A stretch of 64,000 bases of DNA. Origin: Actinoplanes sichuanensis. GTDB taxonomy: Bacteria; Actinomycetota; Actinomycetes; Mycobacteriales; Micromonosporaceae. The stretch covers positions 2,480,001 to 2,544,000 of the forward strand of contig NZ_AP028461.1 in assembly GCF_033097365.1 (NCBI RefSeq), written 5' to 3'. The notes beneath the pieces were generated by a model. That model was not told the DNA's origin. It saw nothing but the letters and a program-made list of their open reading frames with translations, and searched no databases. Below are positions 1 to 9,408 of the stretch, piece by piece. The translations under genes and the position numbers were made by a program. Each line of letters starts with the position of its first letter. Position 1 is the first letter of the stretch.

Positions 1-215
1 GCGGCCGGTAGCCGGGCGATCAGGGCGCCACCCGCGTCGAGGGCGGCGTCGCAGGCGCGGGCCAGGTCGGCGGTCGGCGGCCGGGAGCCGGACTCGATCC
101 GGCTGAGGTGGCCCTTGTCGTAGCGGGCGGCCGCCGAAAGATCGTTCAGTGACATGCCGGCGGCCAGCCGGAGCTGCCGCAGATATGCACCGAAGGACTT
201 CTCCAAGTCGGTCAC
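1..215 (-). CDS. XRE-family helix-turn-helix regulator, N-terminal part (runs off the window)
   Basis: The reverse strand reads from a GTG at 213-215 and stays open to the window edge, giving about 71 residues. The visible part is a classic Xre/Cro helix-turn-helix: FGAYLRQLRLAAG leads into MSLNDLSAAARYDKGHLSRI and ESGSRPPT. The spacing of the two helices and the recognition-helix end 'HLSRIESG' are diagnostic of the family. In actinomycetes such N-terminal HTHs are often followed by a DUF5753-type or TPR domain, but that part lies outside the window. The gene is divergent from the Srf-like cassette that begins at 462 and could regulate it; that is inference from position only. The family call is firm, the target is unknown. 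Confidence 0.85.
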   Translation of the reverse strand, partial: MTDLEKSFGAYLRQLRLAAGMSLNDLSAAARYDKGHLSRIESGSRPPTADLARACDAALDAGGALIARLPA

Positions 216-461
216 CTCGATATTCGCCGGGGATTGGTTGCCGGGTTGCCAAAACACCGGGCAACCGCAACCGGCTGTCGCCCGGAAACGGTTGACGCTC
301 ATTCTGACAACACATCGGACGCTCGGCCATGGGCCACCCGGAGGATGCATGCCGAATCGAGAAGTCGTAGCCGTCGAGACGAACGGAACCAGGAAATCGA
401 AATCAATGGATCTGATCTTCGGGGCGGAGATCGTCCCCGGCCGGCGGGTGGTCGCGCGGTC
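216..461. other. Intergenic region between divergent genes
   Basis: No convincing gene is seen here. Possible reading frames run through from 154 and 234 but lack coding character before 462. The stretch is less GC-rich than its surroundings (for example 296-320 and 380-410) and must hold the promoter of the XRE gene and probably that of the downstream cassette. I cannot assign -35/-10 boxes with confidence. Confidence 0.4.
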
Positions 462-659
462 ATGGCGGCGCTGAGCGCGGGCCAGCACGCCCGGCTGCGC
501 CGACTGCTGGATCAGGAGAGCGCGGTCTTCGAGGACATCCTGCTGTCCTCTGTGGATCGATTCCTGGACTGGCTGCACGACCGGGAGCCGGAGCTGTGGC
601 GGGAGGTGCAGGAGCCGGTCAGGTCCGCCTGGCCATCGATACGTGAGACATTCCGGTAA
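462..659 (+). CDS. Small hypothetical protein at the head of the Srf-like cassette
   Basis: A 65-residue protein from ATG 462. It is mostly helical and charged (RLRRLLDQESAVFEDILL, FLDWLHDREPELWREVQEP), with no membrane segment or known motif. A purine-rich stretch (GGCGGGTGG) lies about 11 bases ahead of the ATG, rather far for a ribosome site; an in-frame ATG at about 348 would add a low-complexity Arg/Ser/Glu tail and looks less likely. It sits about 150 bases before the GTPase gene on the same strand. I do not recognise the family. It could be a small adaptor of the downstream ATPase/GTPase pair or a spurious frame. Confidence 0.45.
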   Translation: MAALSAGQHARLRRLLDQESAVFEDILLSSVDRFLDWLHDREPELWREVQEPVRSAWPSIRETFR

Positions 660-811
660 ATCATTCCCATTTGCTCGTTCAGCTATTCGGTCAGGTGCGG
701 CCCGCCGAAGAGCGGCCGGTGCCGCTCGAACGGATGCCGGATTCTGTTTCGATTCGGCTTTACCGTCTGTCTGAACTGGACGCGACATTCCTCTCGACCA
801 TAGGGGCGTTC

Positions 812-3226
812 ATGGACAACTGGCGCGCAGCGGGTGCCGGCGACAATTCCATTCGGAAAGATTCGATTCTCAAGGCCGAGCGATTCGCCGCCGACGTGCT
901 GTCGCTGACGGCCGGCGTCGAGGTGGGACCGGCCCTGATCCGGCCGCTGGCCCGCGTCGACGAACAGGCGCGGCGGCAGCTGGCCCTGATTCGCGAGCCC
1001 TACAAGGTCGGTGTGATCGGCGAGTACGGCGCCGGCAAGACCCTGTTCGTGGCATCGCTGCTCAACTACCTGGAGGACCTGCCGATCGGCGACCTGGCCA
1101 CCACCGGGAACGTGACCCGGTTCCGGCTGCGGCCGGTCACCGACGGCGAGCGGACCGTCGTGGCCGGGCGTCGGGTGGTGTTCCTCAGCCGTACCGAGGT
1201 CGAACGGTGCCTGGAGGACCTCGCCCAGCAGGTCCGCGACAGCAGTGCGGTCGGCGCCGGACTCGACGACCTGGTGCAGAAGGCGATCGCCGGTGATCCG
1301 GAGGGTCTGCGGGCATGGCTGGCGACCGAGCGAAACGCCGACAATGCACTGATCCGGCTGGCCACCCAGGTCATCGCGGTCGCGGACAGTGCCGCCCGGT
1401 ATCCGGCGATCCTCGGCACCACCCGGGACGTGGCCGACACCGAGGTCGCCGAGCTGCTGCGGATCACCGCCGACAGGCGTCCCACGGCCGACCCGTTCTG
1501 GCTGGTCCGGCAGATGGAGCTGGTCCTGGACGTGCCGGTGTCGGTGCTCGACCTGACCGACCTGGCGGCGGCCGGCTCGATGATCCAGACCGGCGGCGGA
1601 ATCGCCGGTGGCGAGTTCGGCGCCGGCACCGTGCTGGAGCTGTGGGACTTCCCGGGCATCAGCAACGGCGTCTCCTACGAACGTGACCGCCGCCTGACCA
1701 GGGTGCTGCTGCACGACGTCGACTCGGCGATCGCCCTGCTCAAGGCCGGTAACCCGGACAGCCCGGCGCCCGACGAGTTGAAACGGCTGATCGAGGCGAC
1801 CGGAGGCGGCGCCATCGCGGGGATCGGCAACGTGTTCGACAGTGCGCAGGCCGGCCGTCTCGACACCGCGGGGCTGCTCGACAGCGAAGCCGCCGTGTTC
1901 AAGGTGATGCCGACGTTGGACCGGCTGCTGCAGATCGCCGGCACGCTGACACCGGACAGCGACCCGTTCGTCTACGCCGGACTGGTCGCCTACCAGAACC
2001 TGCGGCCGCAACCGGACACCTCCGTTTTCGACCATCGACTCGACGACCAGGCGATGACGGCGATGGCCCTGAAGAAGATCGTGCTCGGCCTGCCCGCCGA
2101 CAGTGCCCTGCGGGCCCAGTTGCTGCCGGCGACCGAGGACGGCGGCCGCCGCCGGGTGCTGGCGCTGCTCGCCCAGCAACTGTCCGCGCACGGCCTGTAC
2201 CGGCGCTGGCAGCGGGTCCAGAACGAGGATGCCCGGCTGCGTGAACTCGTCGCCGAGCTGGAGGCGGCGGTCGAGCGGACCCCGGAGGACGGCGGTGTGG
2301 TGGCCGCCGCCGAGAAGGAGTTCGAGCTGGTCATCTCCGCGCTGCGGGAGGCCTTGGAGCGGGTGAAGGGCCTGGCCCGGCGGGTGTTGACGGTGGAACT
2401 GTCCGGCGGCGGCGGACCGGGCGAGATCTCGTTCACCAGGTACGTCGAGGAGACCACGGCCCGGCAGGTGAACCGGTGGCCACAGTGGCGGCAGATGCTC
2501 GACGCCGTACACGGCCGGGAGATCCGTGGTGGGCCGCAGCTCACCGACGAGCTGGCCGGACCGTTCGGCGAGACCTGCGCGGCGGTGCTGGAGACGGTTC
2601 GCGCCGAGGCGCTGCGTCGATGGGAGAGCGCGCTGCTGGACGCGGCACGGGCGGCGCTGACCGCCGGGGACGCCGCCGCGCCCACACCGGACCTGCGGCT
2701 GCTGTCGCGGGTCGACGCCCTCGCGGCCACGCACGGCGGCCGATGGACCGTGCTGGCCCAGCCGAACAGATGGCGCGGCATGCTGACGAACGTGCCCGCG
2801 TCGGTGGGTGAACGGCACGCCTACCAGGCCCCGTCGCCGCAGCAGTACGCCGAGTCGTTCCCGCTGCCGTACGGCTCCCGGTTCGTCTGGGCGTACCCGC
2901 CCGACCACGGCCGCGACCCGGACGACGCCGACCTGCGGCACCGCGTGCACCCCGGATACGTGTTCCGGCTGCGTCACGAGATGGTCGCGACCACCGTGCA
3001 CCTGGTGGAGGCGGAGATCGAGAAGATCCGGGGCTGGGCGGCCGAGATCACCGAGATCTCCCTCGCCCGACTCACCGGGATCGCAGGTGGGGCACAACCG
3101 CCGGAGACCCGGCCCGGCGTGGACGAGGCCCGCGCCGGCCTGCTCGAAATGATCAGACGAGTCCGTCAGAGTTCGCCGGAGGACTCCTCGGGCATGTTCT
3201 GGAACGAAACCGAGAGGGATCACTGA
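812..3226 (+). CDS. Large dynamin-like/SrfC-type GTPase
   Basis: 804 residues from ATG 812, which has AGGGG seven bases upstream; TTG 671 and ATG 734 are longer alternatives with poorer ribosome sites. After a helical lead the G-domain starts with a P-loop GEYGAGKT at residues 70-77, followed by a conserved-looking ATTGNVTRF stretch (switch I region) and a Walker B/G3 DFPG at 279-282. No clear NKxD motif is seen. The C-terminal two-thirds is helical with a charged coiled region around 520-570. No membrane helix is evident. The size, the 'T-G-x-VTRF' signature after the P-loop and the partner directly downstream (an SrfB-like Hsp70-fold protein, one base after the stop) resemble SrfC, a putative virulence-associated GTPase of proteobacteria. 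GTPase is secure; the SrfC link is inference from memory of the family. Confidence 0.7.
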   Translation: MDNWRAAGAGDNSIRKDSILKAERFAADVLSLTAGVEVGPALIRPLARVDEQARRQLALIREPYKVGVIGEYGAGKTLFVASLLNYLEDLPIGDLATTGNVTRFRLRPVTDGERTVVAGRRVVFLSRTEVERCLEDLAQQVRDSSAVGAGLDDLVQKAIAGDPEGLRAWLATERNADNALIRLATQVIAVADSAARYPAILGTTRDVADTEVAELLRITADRRPTADPFWLVRQMELVLDVPVSVLDLTDLAAAGSMIQTGGGIAGGEFGAGTVLELWDFPGISNGVSYERDRRLTRVLLHDVDSAIALLKAGNPDSPAPDELKRLIEATGGGAIAGIGNVFDSAQAGRLDTAGLLDSEAAVFKVMPTLDRLLQIAGTLTPDSDPFVYAGLVAYQNLRPQPDTSVFDHRLDDQAMTAMALKKIVLGLPADSALRAQLLPATEDGGRRRVLALLAQQLSAHGLYRRWQRVQNEDARLRELVAELEAAVERTPEDGGVVAAAEKEFELVISALREALERVKGLARRVLTVELSGGGGPGEISFTRYVEETTARQVNRWPQWRQMLDAVHGREIRGGPQLTDELAGPFGETCAAVLETVRAEALRRWESALLDAARAALTAGDAAAPTPDLRLLSRVDALAATHGGRWTVLAQPNRWRGMLTNVPASVGERHAYQAPSPQQYAESFPLPYGSRFVWAYPPDHGRDPDDADLRHRVHPGYVFRLRHEMVATTVHLVEAEIEKIRGWAAEITEISLARLTGIAGGAQPPETRPGVDEARAGLLEMIRRVRQSSPEDSSGMFWNETERDH

Positions 3227-3227
3227 C

Positions 3228-6200
3228 ATGGACGTCGAACTCGAGTTCGTCGCCGCCGGAGACGGCACGCCCCGCCGGCAGTTCACCCTCGACCCCACGG
3301 CCGGGCCGGTCACCCCGCCCACCGCGATCCTGTCCAACCGGCTGAACCGGCCGTTGGTCATCGCCGCGATCACCGTGGTCGCGGCCGGTGACGACCGAGC
3401 CGGCGCCGCGGCCCGGTTCGCCGCCGCCTGGCAACCGGAGGTACCGCCGCACGGAATCGATCTTCCGGCGCTGGGCCGGTACATGGCGCCGTGGCGGCAG
3501 ATCCCGGCCACCGACGTACCGCCCGGCCGGGTCGCCTACGCCTGGTCGCTCACCGTCGCCGAACGTCTGCCGGACGGGCGGCTGCGTGCGGTCGAGACGA
3601 TCCGTCACCGGTGCCTGATCGAGGTGCCGGTGGCCGTACCCCCGGAGCCCGAACCCGCCGCCGCGACGCAACCGCAACCGCAACCGCAGGCCGGGCCCGA
3701 GTCGCGGCCGGAACCGGCGGCGGTGCCGGACGGGCCGGTCCACGACGGCTGGATCGCCATCGATTACGGCATGTCCAACTCCACCGTCACGATGTTCGAC
3801 CAGAGCCAGAAGCGGGCCCTGATCGGCCTGCCCCCGACTCAGACCGCGGTGCTGCGGGACCTGCTCAACGACCTGCTCACCGAGGAGGGCGACGACTTCG
3901 GGCTGGACCGTGCCCAGTGGCGGCGGGTGCTGGAATCGGTCGGCCGGGCACTGGCCGCCGCCCGGCCCGAGCAGTCCGGTGTCGCCCCGCTGGAACAGGT
4001 CCGACTGTCGATGGCCGGTGACGGTGTCTTCGACGTGCTGCTCGGACTCGACAGGCAGGCCGCGATCGCCCCACAGCGGGAACGCGACGAACTGGCCGCC
4101 GCGCTGGAACGGCTCAGCGCCAAGGTGTTCAGCCATCCGCCGATCGAGGAGATGCAACTCATCCCGATCGCCCTGCACGCCGGTGAGCCGTCGATCTCCA
4201 GCGACGCGCACGTGCTCGGCCTGAAACCGTTCCGACTGGCGATGTGGGACGACGGCGAGACCGACGTCGACGACGACGTGCCGCTCGCCGTCGAGCAGCA
4301 GCCCGGCCTCAAACGGTTCCTGGGCAATCCCCGCCCGCTGCCCGGCCTGCCGTCCGGCACCGACCGGCCGGACACCCAGCAGGCGCTGACCGCCCTCTGG
4401 CAGCGGCTGCTCCACAAGATCGAAGAGTTCCGGGAGCGGGAGCCGGACCGCTACTCACCCGGCCGGATCGACCGGGCGGTGGTGACCTACCCGACCACCG
4501 CCCCGCCGCAGACCCGTCTCGACATGGAGGAACTGGCCCGCTCGGTCGGCATCCGGATCGTCGACACCCGGTTCGACGAGGCCACCGCGGCCGCCATGTT
4601 CTCGCTGATGCGGCAGTTCTCCGGCGACCACGCCACCGGCATCGAGGCGTTCCGGGCCCGCAGCCGCCCGGTGATCCCCGCCGACACCGGCGCTGGTGAG
4701 GACACCGAGACACCGGTCCACGAGCGGGAATGGCGCTACAACACGCTGGTCATCGACATCGGCGGCGGATCCACCGACGTGGCGCTGCTCGGCCTGACCC
4801 TCGCCGACTGCACCGAGCGGGACCCCACCGTCCCGCCCGACCAGCAGGGCCGCTACTACGAGCTGCGACCCACCGTGCTCGGCAAGGCCGGCGACCTGCA
4901 GCTCGGCGGCGACCGGATCACCCTGGGCATCTTCCGGCTGCTGAAGGTCAAGCTCGCCGACGCGGTGCTCACCGCGTCACCGGGCATGGTGCTCAGCGAC
5001 TACGAGAACTACGTGGAGAACGGGCGCTATCTGCCCGGCTCCCTGCTGGCCCGACCCGGTGGCCCGGACGACCTGATCGACGCGGCGGTGCCGACCAGGT
5101 GGGCCGGGGTGCGCACCGGGGCCGAGGCACGCGCCGCCCGGGAACGTTTCCGCCGGCTCTGGGACGAGGCCGAGCGGGCCAAACGGGCCTCCGCCGATCA
5201 AAAGCCCTATCCGGTACGCAACATCGCCGACCTGCTTCAGCTGCCGACCACCGGGGACCTGCCGGCCACGTTCTCGATCGACTGGGCGGACGTCTGCGGC
5301 GAGATCGACAAGGTCCTCGTCCGGTCCATCGAGATCGGACTGTCGGTCGCCCGTAAACGGCTGTCCGAGGTCGGCGGCCGCAAGGAGCCACTGGACACGA
5401 TCATCCTGTCCGGCGGCACCTCCGCACTGCCGCGGACCCGGCAGCTGCTGCACCGGATCTTCGCCGAGGAGACCGCCGAGAACCGCCGGGACGCCCTCGA
5501 CTGGAATCCGCTGCGTGTCGTCCACGACCCGGACTTCGCCAAACTCGGCACCTCGATCGGGGCCTGCTGGGCGTACCACATCGATCAGAAGGGTTTCGCC
5601 GACCGCGAAGCGGCCCGGCAGCGGGTCGCGATGGGCCGCACCGAGATCCACATCGACGTCGACAACCTGCTGCACGTCCTGCCCTACGGGCTGACCCTGT
5701 CGGCGCACGGCATGGACGCGATACCGATCTTCACCGCCGGTCAGGAGTTCGAGCGGGTCGGCGCCAAGGGCGAGGGCACCCTGCGTTCCGGCTGGTACCG
5801 GGCCGTGCCCGACCTCACGATCAACCGCAAGGGCTTCTCCACCGCCGAGGTCGCCACCCGCTGGGGACACCTGAACCTGGCCAGCTGGGCGCTGGACCAC
5901 GAGGACCCGGACCGGTTCAGCCTGGACGAGTGGCGGGCCGCCAGGATTCAGGTGCAGTTCGAGATCGGCGAGACCGACCTGCTGCACGCCTACTTCTGCC
6001 TCGGTGAGCCGGACTACGCGATCGACCTGACCGACGGCCGGCGCAACCCCGAGGTGGCCGGACCCGGCCCGGACGGCGACCCGCGGCTGCTCACCCGGCT
6101 CTACGTCAACCCGGACGCCGCCGGCGGGCTGTCCAACCACGCCGAGGTCCTCCTCGAACCGTCCAGCACACCGGACGGCTACCTCGTCCCGGGCGGCGAG

Positions 6201-6536
6201 TCGGAACGGCTGGCCTGCTGGATCAGTGCCCGTCTGCCGCGTCGGGCGCCCCGCGACGGCCTCTGGTGGGTGTACCGCCAGGACCCCGACGACCGCGAAC
6301 TGATGCGCAAGGTCGGTACGCCGATCCCGGCGATCCGGCACGGCCGGGGCGCCGACACCCGGATCGTCGTCGACGCGTACGGCCGGGTCAGTGCCGTCTC
6401 CGGGTACGTGCCGTACGTGGCGGCCACCTCGATGGCCGACGTCCTGGAGAATCCCGGTTCGGTGCTGAAGGTGCCGATGGAGGCCGGCAAGATCGACATG
6501 GACCGCCGTTTCGATCCGTTCAACGGCTCCCACTGA
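3228..6536 (+). CDS. Hsp70/actin-fold ATPase, SrfB-like
   Basis: 1102 residues, ATG one base after the GTPase stop, with GAGAGGG upstream. Residues 1-130 form a beta-rich N-terminal domain, then a Pro/Gln/Glu linker (130-170). The actin/Hsp70 ATPase core follows: phosphate-1 motif WIAIDYGMSNST at about 175, phosphate-2 motif VIDIGGGSTDVALLG at about 508, and adenosine motif IILSGGTSALP at about 725. About 320 residues separate phosphate-1 and phosphate-2, far more than in DnaK, so large insertions are present. A GKAGDLQLGGDRIT stretch after phosphate-2 recalls the 'GGD' loop of Hsp70 and SrfB. The last 300 residues are beta-rich and do not resemble a DnaK peptide-binding domain. Size and pairing with a large GTPase suggest an SrfB-like protein. 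The ATPase fold is secure, the substrate unknown. Confidence 0.75.
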   Translation: MDVELEFVAAGDGTPRRQFTLDPTAGPVTPPTAILSNRLNRPLVIAAITVVAAGDDRAGAAARFAAAWQPEVPPHGIDLPALGRYMAPWRQIPATDVPPGRVAYAWSLTVAERLPDGRLRAVETIRHRCLIEVPVAVPPEPEPAAATQPQPQPQAGPESRPEPAAVPDGPVHDGWIAIDYGMSNSTVTMFDQSQKRALIGLPPTQTAVLRDLLNDLLTEEGDDFGLDRAQWRRVLESVGRALAAARPEQSGVAPLEQVRLSMAGDGVFDVLLGLDRQAAIAPQRERDELAAALERLSAKVFSHPPIEEMQLIPIALHAGEPSISSDAHVLGLKPFRLAMWDDGETDVDDDVPLAVEQQPGLKRFLGNPRPLPGLPSGTDRPDTQQALTALWQRLLHKIEEFREREPDRYSPGRIDRAVVTYPTTAPPQTRLDMEELARSVGIRIVDTRFDEATAAAMFSLMRQFSGDHATGIEAFRARSRPVIPADTGAGEDTETPVHEREWRYNTLVIDIGGGSTDVALLGLTLADCTERDPTVPPDQQGRYYELRPTVLGKAGDLQLGGDRITLGIFRLLKVKLADAVLTASPGMVLSDYENYVENGRYLPGSLLARPGGPDDLIDAAVPTRWAGVRTGAEARAARERFRRLWDEAERAKRASADQKPYPVRNIADLLQLPTTGDLPATFSIDWADVCGEIDKVLVRSIEIGLSVARKRLSEVGGRKEPLDTIILSGGTSALPRTRQLLHRIFAEETAENRRDALDWNPLRVVHDPDFAKLGTSIGACWAYHIDQKGFADREAARQRVAMGRTEIHIDVDNLLHVLPYGLTLSAHGMDAIPIFTAGQEFERVGAKGEGTLRSGWYRAVPDLTINRKGFSTAEVATRWGHLNLASWALDHEDPDRFSLDEWRAARIQVQFEIGETDLLHAYFCLGEPDYAIDLTDGRRNPEVAGPGPDGDPRLLTRLYVNPDAAGGLSNHAEVLLEPSSTPDGYLVPGGESERLACWISARLPRRAPRDGLWWVYRQDPDDRELMRKVGTPIPAIRHGRGADTRIVVDAYGRVSAVSGYVPYVAATSMADVLENPGSVLKVPMEAGKIDMDRRFDPFNGSH

Positions 6537-7600
6537 TGGCCTCCCTCGATGACGCGCTCGGCCGGCTGCTCGACGGCGGCGGGCCACCCGCCGCCGTCAC
6601 CCGCGGGATGCTCGCCGGCCTACGGGAGGCACTGGCCCAGGTCACACCGGACGCGCCGGAGGCCGACGAGGCGATCACCCGGCTGTTGACCGCCGCCGAG
6701 CCGGGCACCCCACGCCCGGCCGAGGTGACCGCCCCGCCCGCCCGCGCCGCCCGTCCCGATCGGCTGCTGGCCGAGGTCTGGGCGCGGGCGATCCCGATCA
6801 CCGCCGAACGCAACCCGGGGGAGCCGCCCACCGACCCCGGCCGGCTCTGGGACGAGATCCACCTGCTCGGTCTGCGGATCTCCGCCGACGAGCGCACCGA
6901 TCTGACGACCCGGGCGGTGGCGGCGGCCCGTGCCGTAGGCGCCGAACCCGGCGATCCCGCCACGGTGATACCCGGCCCGGCCCGGGAGACGCTGATCCCC
7001 TCCCTACGGTCCGGGGACCGCACGCTCAGCACCGGACTCGCCACCGACCCGGCCGCACCGGCACCGGCCGGCCTGCCCGGCGATGGCGGCGCCGAGACGG
7101 CCGCCCTGATCCGGCTGATCGCACCGGTCATGGAACTCGTCACCCGGGACCGTCACCTCACCCACTGCCTGCAGGTGCTGCAGTTCCGTGGACTGGCGTC
7201 ACTGGCTCCGACCGGCGAACAGGACCGGCTGCGGGCCCAAATGGTCAGCCGGGTGGCGGCGGTCGCGGCGGCTCGGGCGTACACCGATGACTGGCTGGAA
7301 TCGCTGGTCCGGGCACACGAGGCGGTCGTGTCGGTGGTGCACGTCCCGCCGGCGCCGGACGGCAGCTGGTGGGGCGGGCTGCGGCTGCAGGCACACACCC
7401 TCGTCCGGGACGGCGCCGGACTAGTCGCCACCGGCCAGGTGAAACTGCCGCCCGCCCGGTTCACTGCGGCGCGGGCGCTGACCGACCACGACATCCCCCT
7501 CAAGGTCCCGGAAAGCACCGGGATGGTCCTGGCCTGCGTACGCGTCTGGTCGAGAATCCACGACACCGAGAGCCCTGGACGGGTGATCTATGCGAGCTGA
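6536..7600 (+). CDS. Hypothetical protein of the Srf-like cassette
   Basis: 354 residues, starting at an ATG that shares one base with the upstream stop (TGATG), so translation is probably coupled. The N-terminal 60 residues are helical, 60-180 are Ala/Pro-rich with short helices, and the last 150 residues mix helix and strand (SWWGGLRLQAHTLVRDG, GMVLACVRVWSRI). There is no P-loop, signal peptide, membrane helix or cysteine motif. I do not recognise it. Its place between the ATPase and two membrane-anchored proteins suggests a connector or a SrfA-like third component, but that is only positional inference. Confidence 0.75.
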   Translation: MASLDDALGRLLDGGGPPAAVTRGMLAGLREALAQVTPDAPEADEAITRLLTAAEPGTPRPAEVTAPPARAARPDRLLAEVWARAIPITAERNPGEPPTDPGRLWDEIHLLGLRISADERTDLTTRAVAAARAVGAEPGDPATVIPGPARETLIPSLRSGDRTLSTGLATDPAAPAPAGLPGDGGAETAALIRLIAPVMELVTRDRHLTHCLQVLQFRGLASLAPTGEQDRLRAQMVSRVAAVAAARAYTDDWLESLVRAHEAVVSVVHVPPAPDGSWWGGLRLQAHTLVRDGAGLVATGQVKLPPARFTAARALTDHDIPLKVPESTGMVLACVRVWSRIHDTESPGRVIYAS

Positions 7601-8321
7601 CTGGCCCGGCACCGGGGACACGTACGTCTCCCGGCTGGCCGCCGCCCGTGCGGCCTTCCACCCCGACGAGATCCGCGACGGCTGGCTCGCGGTCGGCCGG
7701 GACAACCGGCCGACCGCCGCCGGAACCGGCACCGCCGTCTCCTTCCGGCTGTCCACCGACGGCGGCACCCGCGTCGTCGACTGCTTCCTCGGCCCACCCG
7801 GCGACGGGATACGGGACCGCTGCCGGCACCTGTCGGCGCTCACCGGCCTGCCCGACGAGGTGGTGGTGCCACGCTGGTACGACGGTGGTGTCACCGTCGA
7901 CGAGCAGGACTTCCCGATCCTGGTGCACACCGAGCAGTCCGGCCCGACCCTCGCCGACCGCCTGCCCGCCCTCGCCGAGGAGCAGGTCGGCAACCTGCTG
8001 GAACGCTGGCTCACGCTGCGCGACGACCTGGCCCGCCGGTTCGACCTGCACCACGCCGGTCCGGATCCGCGGCTGGTCTTCCTTCCCGACGACCAGCTCG
8101 CCACGGTACGGGTGACCGGCTGGGAGAATCCGCCCGGCGACGTTCCCGGTGCCGACCGGCTGGCACAGGCCCTCCGTGATCGGCTGACCGACCTGAACCC
8201 GGTACCCGTCGTGGTGGCCGAACCTCCGGCGCGGGGGCGGTCCGTCCGTACCATCGCGCTGGTGATGGCGGCCGCGCTGACGCTGTGCGTGGCCGGCCTG
8301 GTCGCGCTGTGGGTGATCTAG
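7590..8321 (+). CDS. Possible pseudokinase-like protein with C-terminal membrane anchor
   Basis: 243 residues; the ATG overlaps the previous gene by 11 bases. The order of elements recalls the hinge and C-lobe of a bacterial Ser/Thr kinase: a strand pair, then FPILVHTEQSGPTLADRLPAL like a hinge plus helix D, then DLHHAGPDPRLVFLPDD where an active kinase would have HRDLKPxN. None of the catalytic Lys, HRD or DFG residues is recognisable, so if the fold is a kinase it is dead. A single hydrophobic helix at the extreme C-terminus (TIALVMAAALTLCVAGLVAL) predicts a tail-anchored protein facing the cytoplasm. The membrane anchor is visible; the kinase relation is tentative. Confidence 0.7.
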   Translation: MRADWPGTGDTYVSRLAAARAAFHPDEIRDGWLAVGRDNRPTAAGTGTAVSFRLSTDGGTRVVDCFLGPPGDGIRDRCRHLSALTGLPDEVVVPRWYDGGVTVDEQDFPILVHTEQSGPTLADRLPALAEEQVGNLLERWLTLRDDLARRFDLHHAGPDPRLVFLPDDQLATVRVTGWENPPGDVPGADRLAQALRDRLTDLNPVPVVVAEPPARGRSVRTIALVMAAALTLCVAGLVALWVI

Positions 8322-9035
8322 ATGGGGCGCCTCCGATCGCTGCGATGGGGCGAAGTCTGGGCGGCCCGGCCGGACGGGCCGCCGCCCGGCCGGGCGCTCC
8401 GGACGATCGTCGTGCTGTTCGCCGTGATGGTGGTCGTCTGTGTCGCGACGGTCGTCAGCGCCGGGATCCGGATCGCCGCGACCGGCCGGGCCGCGGCCGG
8501 TGCCGAACGGGACCTGGCCGGCGTCCGTGACGAGCTCACCGGGGTACGGGCGGACCTGACGGAGTCCGAGCAGCGCGGCGCGTCGTCGGCGGCGAAGACC
8601 GTCACGGTCACGCGGGAGAGCGTGGCCGCCGCTCTCGGTGGCATCGACGCAGCGACGTTCGACCTGCCGATCACGATCTGCGTCGCCGACGACGACTGCC
8701 CGGACCGGCAGACCGTCACCGTGACCCTCGTCGGTTGCGACGGATTTCCGTGTGTCATGGTGCCGGACTGGGGCGTCACCGATCCGGTACGGCTGGAACT
8801 CGGCGGCCTCGAATGGCGGGCCGACGGCGGCCTGAGCACCGACAAGCTGAGCTGCGCCGGTGACCGGTTGCCCGCCACCTGGACGTTGCGGGCGACGGTG
8901 GCCGAGGCGCGATACAGCGTCAGCGGCGGCTGGACACCGGTCCGGATCACCGCGACCTTCGACGTGGACAGTACCGACGAGCCGACGGACTGCGATTACA
9001 CCGGCATGCGCTGGACCACCGAGGTGGCGCTGTAG
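8322..9035 (+). CDS. Membrane-anchored extracytoplasmic hypothetical protein
   Basis: 237 residues, ATG immediately after the TAG of the previous gene. Residues 1-24 are a basic cytoplasmic tail, about 25-50 a single membrane helix (TIVVLFAVMVVVCVATVVSAG), then a short heptad-like stretch (about 60-90) and a beta-rich outer domain with six or more cysteines (CVADDDCPD, GCDGFPCVM, SCAG, DCDY) spaced as if forming disulphides. This is the last gene of the cassette and probably gives it contact with the cell exterior. Family not recognised. Confidence 0.75.
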   Translation: MGRLRSLRWGEVWAARPDGPPPGRALRTIVVLFAVMVVVCVATVVSAGIRIAATGRAAAGAERDLAGVRDELTGVRADLTESEQRGASSAAKTVTVTRESVAAALGGIDAATFDLPITICVADDDCPDRQTVTVTLVGCDGFPCVMVPDWGVTDPVRLELGGLEWRADGGLSTDKLSCAGDRLPATWTLRATVAEARYSVSGGWTPVRITATFDVDSTDEPTDCDYTGMRWTTEVAL

Positions 9036-9078
9036 ACCTGATATCCGGCCACCCCTTGACCAGTCGGCGTGGATGGAG

Positions 9079-9408
9079 TCACCCGGACCGCATGCCGAGC
9101 CACTGCTCCGCGCCCCAAGCGTGGAACCGCTCGATCTCGGTGAACCCCGACTTCGCCGCCAAGCGCATCGAACCGGCGTTGGCGCTCTGCGTGGCCAGCA
9201 CGACCGGCTCGCCGGGAAGGACGCCGTCGAACCAATCGAGTGCCGCCACGCAGGCCTCCGCGGCATACCCGAATCCCCACGCCCGCGGCAGAAACAAGTA
9301 GCCGAGGTCGACCTTTCCGACGGCGGCCGGGCGGTTCATGGATCCTCTCCGGAGCAGGACATGGCCGATCGGCCAGGGGCGTCGGCGAGCGGTGGTGACA
9401 TCGCGCCG
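9079..9408 (-). pseudogene. C-terminal remnant of a GNAT acetyltransferase
   Basis: The reverse strand reads WPIGHVLLRR, then VGKVDLGYLFLPRAWGFGYAAEA, then TQSANAGSMRLAAKSGF, i.e. strands 3-5, the acetyl-CoA pyrophosphate loop and the C-terminal half of a RimJ/RimL-type GNAT enzyme. The first 60-70 residues of the family are missing. The frame runs upstream only to 9409-9411, which is the stop codon of the NACHT gene in the same frame. An internal ATG at 9337-9339 would give only 86 residues starting after the first core strands. This looks like a gene beheaded when the NACHT gene or its flank arrived. Confidence 0.7.

Noticed and set aside
683..3511. A 942-codon open frame on the minus strand opposite the GTPase gene
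   Set aside because: High-GC third-position bias keeps antisense frames open; the + strand has P-loop and G3 motifs and coupled neighbours, while the antisense product is low complexity (Arg/Gly/Gln/His-rich) with no motif.
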